From assembly GCA_946902985.2 (NCBI GenBank), contig OX336388.2, forward strand, positions 1,503,398,545 to 1,503,462,544: a stretch of DNA of 64,000 nucleotides. Direction: 5' to 3'. Both the position numbers and the translations under genes were made by a program. Every line of letters starts with the position of its first letter. Within the stretch, counting starts at the first letter, position 1. The notes beneath the pieces are model-generated. The model was not told the origin of the DNA and ran no database searches. It saw only the letters and a list, made by a program, of their open reading frames with translations. Shown here in pieces: positions 59,349-64,000 of the stretch. The DNA is from Meconema thalassinum (Eukaryota > Arthropoda > Insecta > Orthoptera > Tettigoniidae).

Positions 59349-61748
59349 GTGTACAGTGTTTTGTGTCTCTCTCCAAAACGTATCCACACATATTTCCAGG
59401 AAGCCTGCCTGCATCTCAAAGTATATTATTGTAAGAATGTCGGTACAGAGGAGATTTTGCAGGTGATTGCAGGGTTAAGACTGCATTTTGATGCTGTTAA
59501 CGAGCAAAATAAGCTGGAAGCAAAGACTTTCCAGAATGAAATAAACACTCGTTTAGATGCCAATCAGGAGGCAATTAATCATAATCAGAGTGAATTGAAT
59601 AATCGGTTAGATGCCAATCAGCTGGCAATGGAGGCAAATAAGGTTGAGTTAAACGATAAGTTAGGTCAGATGCAAGAGGTAATTAAGACTGAAGTTACAG
59701 AAACTGTTGTAAGCATTGTATCGGAAATGCAGGTTAAGACAGATAAACGTTTCGAGGCTATAGAAGCCAAACTTGAGAGTAATTTACAAGCGTGTAAGCA
59801 TGCACAGGATGAAACCAACAGTAGGTTAGACGCGTTATCTAACGACATTAAGGATATTCAAATCCAAAATGAGGCGAATCTCGAACGCGAAGCGAAACAG
59901 TTCGCAGAATTTACTCGTACGTTAGATCAAAGGTTGGAAGAAAACGACAACAAATGGGACACGAAATTGAAAAGCTATGCTAGAGCAATTAACGGTGATC
60001 TAAAGAAACAGGATCAGAATATATTAGGTCAATGTCAGGAAATAGGTGAAATCAAGGCCGTCGTTAACGAGAATAAAGAGCTGGTAGGAAATATGAAGGG
60101 TCAGATGAGCAAAGTTCATCAAGAACTGGACCAATTTCAAAGTGACATTGTCGTAGTTAACAAAAGGCAAGAGGAGAATAGAGGGGAAATCATTAAGGTC
60201 CAGAATGAAATGTCAAAGATCAATGGACACATTCGAGAGGAAATCAAAGGATTGAGGGAAGAACTCGATGTGAGAGAAGGCAAAAAGACAGAGGCAAACG
60301 ACAAGACCATTGCTCAGATAAAGGAAGATGTAGAGGATGAAATATTCCATATTAAGCAAAGTCTGAAGGAAGACAAGCAGAAAATATTTCAAGTAGCCGA
60401 GGAAAATCGAGATAGGCTTACCAGAATAGAGAAAGAGGTAATTACTCGTCTGGAAAGAGCAGAGATGCGCCACAATCAAATGGAGACTAGGATAATTGCG
60501 CAAGAAGAAAGCCTCATGAAAGATCCTAAGTCTAGTGAAGGCAGCATGGACGATATGAGGAGAACTAGGTGGGCAGATTTGGAAACCCAGCCTATAATAA
60601 GGAGTGCTACAGGCCCAGGCGAAAGTGCTTATATGACGCCAGGTGCACCAGTTGCAGCATCGACGCCACACGAAAATGCTATGCACACACAAGTGATAAA
60701 TGTTATCAGAGCAAGTGAAGAGAAACCAAGGAAATTCTCAGGTAGCCACTGTAGTATGACACCGAAATATTGGCTAAAAGAAGTGTCTGAATATTTGAAT
60801 GATGCGCGAATACCACAAGAGCGCAGGCTACGAGCTATAGAGAAATTAACAGAGGGGGAGTGTGCATTATGGTTTCGCAGTTTCCGCTACACTTTCGATA
60901 CTGTTGAGGAGTTTCGAGAGGCATTTTTGAAACGGTACTGGGATCCAGCGACCCAACAGAATTTACGGTTGGATTTATATTCAAAAAGATACAGCACTAA
61001 CAATCCAACGAAGTATGCAGAATTCTTCATATCACAGATGTGTCGGTTCAAAGAACTTGATCAAAAGCCTAGCGAGCTGGAATTATGTATTGCTATCGCC
61101 GGGCAGCTTCCATACGAGATCCAAAGGTTGCTAATCTCGGCTAATGCAAAAACTGCTATGGAAATGGAGACAGTTCTGAGACAACTGGACCTCACAACAG
61201 CAAATACGATGCGTCAGAGTCGAACCGTGGAACAGGTACACGTGACCAACACGCAAACTGACCAGTATCAAGCTCCAAAGAACAACAAAGCTACCAGCAC
61301 AGATACGTTAGATTCTAACGGACGTCAATGGGAACAGGAACCCAGAAGATGGCAGCCGAAGTATAAAGGTAATGCTGGCAGAGGAAGAGGCCGAAATTCT
61401 TGGAATAAGCAGAATACCAGGGATAGGCCGTACCAAAACAATGGAGGTAACAATGGCCAAGAAGGCAACAATAGAAATTGGAGACCCCAGGAGAGAAGAC
61501 GTAACTTCGATGATGAGGTAGAGGAACGATACCACGCTTCGTTGCAATACCTCAATGAAAGGGGAGATGAGCCCCAGAAGCAACAAGTCCACTGGCAAGA
61601 AGTTATGCAGAACAGGACATCGCCAGACAGATATGGAGACGGAGCTAGGAGTTTGGAGCTACAGCGCAGCGAACAGGAGAGAAGAAACTCCAAGGGGACG
61701 GGCGCTATTGAAAAAAAAAACGCCAAAATTAGAAGAAAATGGAAATGA
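59349..61748 (+). CDS. gag: Gag polyprotein with long coiled coil
   Basis: 799 residues. Residues about 40-400 form a long coiled coil with repeated NxRLDANQ-type units (NTRLDANQEAINHNQSELNN and others). Residues about 455-620 form a Gag-like capsid block (RRLRAIEKLTEGECALWFRS, then FREAFLKRYWDP, then YSKRYSTNNPTKYAEFFISQ) homologous to the gag of the element at 16.8-31.5 kb. The C-terminus is Arg/Gly/Asn-rich (GNAGRGRGRNSWNKQ) with no CCHC knuckle, presumably RNA-binding. It should assemble cytoplasmic particles. The Met at 59349 gives the longest frame; a later start is possible. It overlaps the protease frame. Confidence 0.85.
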   Translation: MYSVLCLSPKRIHTYFQEACLHLKVYYCKNVGTEEILQVIAGLRLHFDAVNEQNKLEAKTFQNEINTRLDANQEAINHNQSELNNRLDANQLAMEANKVELNDKLGQMQEVIKTEVTETVVSIVSEMQVKTDKRFEAIEAKLESNLQACKHAQDETNSRLDALSNDIKDIQIQNEANLEREAKQFAEFTRTLDQRLEENDNKWDTKLKSYARAINGDLKKQDQNILGQCQEIGEIKAVVNENKELVGNMKGQMSKVHQELDQFQSDIVVVNKRQEENRGEIIKVQNEMSKINGHIREEIKGLREELDVREGKKTEANDKTIAQIKEDVEDEIFHIKQSLKEDKQKIFQVAEENRDRLTRIEKEVITRLERAEMRHNQMETRIIAQEESLMKDPKSSEGSMDDMRRTRWADLETQPIIRSATGPGESAYMTPGAPVAASTPHENAMHTQVINVIRASEEKPRKFSGSHCSMTPKYWLKEVSEYLNDARIPQERRLRAIEKLTEGECALWFRSFRYTFDTVEEFREAFLKRYWDPATQQNLRLDLYSKRYSTNNPTKYAEFFISQMCRFKELDQKPSELELCIAIAGQLPYEIQRLLISANAKTAMEMETVLRQLDLTTANTMRQSRTVEQVHVTNTQTDQYQAPKNNKATSTDTLDSNGRQWEQEPRRWQPKYKGNAGRGRGRNSWNKQNTRDRPYQNNGGNNGQEGNNRNWRPQERRRNFDDEVEERYHASLQYLNERGDEPQKQQVHWQEVMQNRTSPDRYGDGARSLELQRSEQERRNSKGTGAIEKKNAKIRRKWK

Positions 61749-62055
61749 TGGATGGAAGTCAGTCAACGTCATCAATTGGATAGTCAAACCAGAAGAGTTA
61801 ATTGAGGATACGGGAGGATCACAGGTCATGGTCAAACGAGAATTGCCCATTATTTTGATAAGAGTGGCAGGGTTGAAAATCAGAAGTTTATTAGATACGG
61901 GTTCAACAGTGTGCCTTATGACACAAGCTTTGTATAATGAGATAGCGCAGAGAGAAAATGTTTTGAAAATACCTATCTCAAGTGTCAAAATAAAAGGTGT
62001 AATTCCAGACAGAACGATGGTGTGCAAATATCAAGTATTCCTAGAGTTACAGTAG
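61555..62055 (+). CDS. pol: Retroviral-type aspartic protease (5' part of pol)
   Basis: The catalytic motif SLLDTGSTVCL (DTG codons 61894-61902) is preceded by ILIRVAGLKI, the usual strand. It cleaves the polyprotein during particle maturation (known for the family). The functional part starts after the A10 run; the first 55 codons overlap gag and are not expected to be conserved. The frame stops at 62055. The second half of the fold (LIIGAQF, the hydrophobic-hydrophobic-Gly motif) is in the next frame, so a small indel near 62022-62055 splits the protease. Confidence 0.75.
   Translation: MKGEMSPRSNKSTGKKLCRTGHRQTDMETELGVWSYSAANRREETPRGRALLKKKTPKLEENGNDGWKSVNVINWIVKPEELIEDTGGSQVMVKRELPIILIRVAGLKIRSLLDTGSTVCLMTQALYNEIAQRENVLKIPISSVKIKGVIPDRTMVCKYQVFLELQ
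61711..61720 (+). promoter_or_regulatory. A10 run at the gag-to-protease frame change
   Basis: Ten A residues lie where the gag frame (ending TGA at 61746-61748) overlaps the protease frame, which is +1 (equivalently -2) relative to gag. Homopolymers of this kind are used for programmed frameshifting and are also prone to length mutation or sequencing error, so the in-life frame relation is uncertain. Confidence 0.4.
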
Positions 62056-62975
62056 GAGGCTCTACGTTTTCACAGAGTTTTCTATTAGTAAACAAACTGC
62101 CTTTTAACCTGATTATAGGGGCACAATTTATAAGGGAATACAGAGTGATAATCGACCTAGCACAGGACAGGGTTATGTTCCGTGTGAATGAGGAAGCCGA
62201 AGGCTTAGAGGTCGCACTCAATCAGAATGAACCAGGGTCAGATGAACAAGTATGGCATACATACAGAGATGTGGCTGAGGAAGAAGTGTTAGCTATTGAA
62301 CAGTTAGAAGAAGAACTGAAAACACTAGCCACAGACTTAGAAAAAGATCTGGAACCCGAACTGGAAGAACATATTTCGGAAAAGCTTGAAGAAGCAAAAA
62401 TTGGACCAAAAGAGAAAGAAAATTTAAAGCAATTATTACTGGAACAGAAGGAAGTCTTTGATTCGAGACCTGTTCGGATAAAGAACTTCACTTATGCTTT
62501 TCAAGTCAGTGATTGGACACCATTTAGGCAGAAACCCTACCCTATAGCCGAAAAGCACTATGCCAAAGCGAAAGAGGCAATTCAGGAGATGTTGGAGGCC
62601 GGTGTTATTGAGAAAACACCTACGCCTTACGTAAGTCCATTGGTAATTGTACCTAAGACAGACGGGACTGTCAGAGTATGTCTGGACCTGAGACATTTAA
62701 ATATGAAGGTTATTCCGGAGTTCGACCAAGTGCCACCTATTAAGGAAATCCTCAGGAAATTCAAAGGGAAAACCGTATTCACAAACTTGGATATCACTTC
62801 CAGTTTCCACCATCTTGAATTAGAGAAGAAAACTAGTCTGTTGACAGGATTTATGTTTGATCAACACACATACACGTTTTTAAGGCTACCTTTTGGTTTG
62901 AAAACAGCTGGTTCAGCCCTAATAAGAGCGTTAGATCGCAATCTATCAGATGATGTGAAAGAGAGTACCATCTGA
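62022..62975 (+). pseudogene. pol: Pol: end of protease and N-terminal half of reverse transcriptase
   Basis: The start gives the protease C-terminal half (LIIGAQFIREYRVIIDLAQD). After a Glu-rich linker, the RT begins with PYPIAEKHYAKAKEAIQEML, then VSPLVIVPKTDGTVRVCLDL, then FTNLDITSSFHHLEL (first catalytic Asp), then LRLPFGLKTAGSA. A TGA at 62973-62975 stops the frame directly before YVDD, within the catalytic core. The frame is the same as downstream, so this is a single nonsense codon. LPFGLKTAGSALIRALD differs from the canonical PFGLxNAPxxFQ of common Gypsy elements and may point to an Osvaldo-like clade (uncertain). Confidence 0.8.
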
Positions 62976-64000
62976 TATGTAGACGACATTCTACTCACAT
63001 CAGAATCTCTGGAGGAGCACATGAGAGACCTGACGAATTTGCTAGATAACCTTCGTGAAGCTAACTTTAAGGTTAATATCAAGAAATCGCACTTCTGTCA
63101 GAGGGAAGTTAAATTCCTAGGGCATGTTATTGATGCAAATGGAGTTAAGCCAAACCCAGATAAATTGGAGGTAATTCGAAATTTCCCTCGACCCACGAAA
63201 GTTAAGCACGTCCGACAGTATTTGGGAGTAATTGGATTCTTTTCGAACCACTGCCCAAACTATACTACGACAGTAGCACCCCAGCAGGACCTATTGAAGA
63301 AAGGCGGCAGATGGAATTGGACGGAGCAATGTCAAGAAGCATTCGTGAGGTCAAAGCAAATGCTTTTGGAATATGTGAAGCTGGGTTACCCGGATTATAC
63401 CCAGAAATTCATCATAAAGACGGATGCATCACTTGTTGGTATAGGAGCGATGCTATTCCAGGAAAATGTTGATAAGCCTGAAAGGAAAGTTTTTATTGCC
63501 TTTATAAGTAGGAGGCTGAAAGCCCATGAGAAAAACTACACGATTACAGAGATAGAGTTGCTCGCAATTTTATACGCGTTGCAAACATGGCATAAACTCG
63601 TGTACGGCTTTCAAATAGTTCTCAGAACAGACCATAAAGCTTTAACATTTCTGTTAAAGACGGACTTGTCTAGCCAGAGGTTGACAAGATGGTCCCTGTA
63701 TATTCAACAATTCAATGTGGAAATAGAATACTGTCCAGGGAAAGAAAATGTAATACCGGACATATTAAGCCGTTACCCTAGAGAAGAGGAAACTCTCGCT
63801 GTCCATATTGAGAATCGAGATCAGAAGACGTTGGATGACTTGAGGAATCTTACCAACCTACAACGTGAAGACCCGTGGTTGAAGATGATGATCGATTACT
63901 TCGAAGGACGATTAGCAAGGAGAACTGCAATATACAGAGAGGCAGAGGCATTATCAACAGATTATGTATGGTATAATCAGATACTACACATGTGGGATGA
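62976..64000 (+). pseudogene. pol: Pol: C-terminal RT and RNase H (runs off the window)
   Basis: Open for 341 codons to the window end. It starts at the catalytic YVDDILL, then KFLGHVIDANGVKPNPDKLE and VRQYLGVIGFF (RT thumb/connection), then RNase H: KTDASLVGIGAMLFQ (first Asp, about 63423), ITEIELLAIL (Glu), RTDHKALTFLL (Asp, about 63630), and WSLYIQQFNVEIEYCPGKEN, a Ty3/Gypsy hallmark. All expected RNase H acidic residues are present. Only the TGA separates it from the upstream RT half. Integrase is expected beyond 64000. Confidence 0.8.

Larger units (their letters stand above)
59090..64000 (+). mobile_element. Autonomous Ty3/Gypsy-type LTR retrotransposon, 5' part
   Basis: Order: primer site, gag, aspartic protease, reverse transcriptase, RNase H; the window ends before integrase. 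The protease-RT-RNase H order without an intervening integrase, and the RNase H signature, place it with Ty3/Gypsy. There is one frame change between gag and protease, one inside protease, and a TGA just before YVDD, so this copy is probably inactive as it stands. Any envelope gene would lie outside the window. Confidence 0.8.

Noticed and set aside
60213..60692. 159-codon minus-strand frame
   Set aside because: Antisense to the intact 799-codon gag; Phe/Leu-rich shadow.

Overview
The window looks like intergenic DNA from a large insect genome; I see no host gene. It is AT-rich and built almost entirely of eukaryotic transposable elements: tRNA-derived SINEs, LINE fragments, LTR retrotransposons of Ty3/Gypsy type, TA-flanked DNA transposons, and hairpin-ended elements resembling Helentron-associated (HINE/DINE-1-like) elements. 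The SINE heads and the R1- and CR1/Jockey-like LINE pieces resemble repeats I associate with orthopteroid insects. That placement is from memory and tentative.

Layout. 1-2040: the 3' end of a SINE (SINE-B) plus a hairpin-ended element (H2-A). 2042-6076: a decayed DNA transposon with a 16-bp perfect terminal inverted repeat and TA target duplications. 6191-16823: SINE-A, SINE-C and SINE-D copies, with SINE-D split by a 2.5-kb hairpin-ended element (H1-1) that carries about seven 292-bp tandem units. 11846-15860 has nothing I can name. 16824-31460: the main structure, a non-autonomous gag-only LTR retrotransposon on the minus strand arranged LTR-internal-LTR-internal-LTR with a 6,238-bp period. 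31472-31753: two copies of a palindromic unit with a C-run loop. 32402-38746: an H2 element split by an unclassified element (E1), which holds two H1 copies of its own. 39110-46250: R1-like and CR1/Jockey-like LINE fragments and nested SINEs. 46388-51495: two unclassified elements, F and E2; E2 contains a SINE-D that contains a MITE. 52088-54104: SINE-B plus H2-B, a second copy of the arrangement at 1-2040. 54330-54620: a LINE reverse-transcriptase fragment. From about 59090 to the end: the 5' part of an autonomous Ty3/Gypsy-type element (Lys-tRNA-like primer site, 799-aa gag, protease, reverse transcriptase, RNase H), cut off by the window edge.

How the parts relate. The gag of the 16.8-31.5 kb tandem element is clearly homologous to the gag of the autonomous element at 59-64 kb. 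Both have a long coiled coil, the same capsid-like block and a basic Asn/Arg/Gly-rich tail without a CCHC knuckle, and both have Lys-tRNA-like primer sites. A relative of the 59-kb element is therefore a plausible source of enzymes for the gag-only one. The middle LTR of the tandem is a chimera: its left part matches the right LTR and its right part matches the left LTR, as expected from unequal crossing-over. The H1, H2 and H3 elements share terminal signatures around unrelated tandem-repeat bodies, which suggests one transposition machinery moving several cargo families. H1 and H2 bodies also carry many YY1/Pho-like ATGGCGGC motifs. Several nested insertions give direct relative dating and exact element boundaries.
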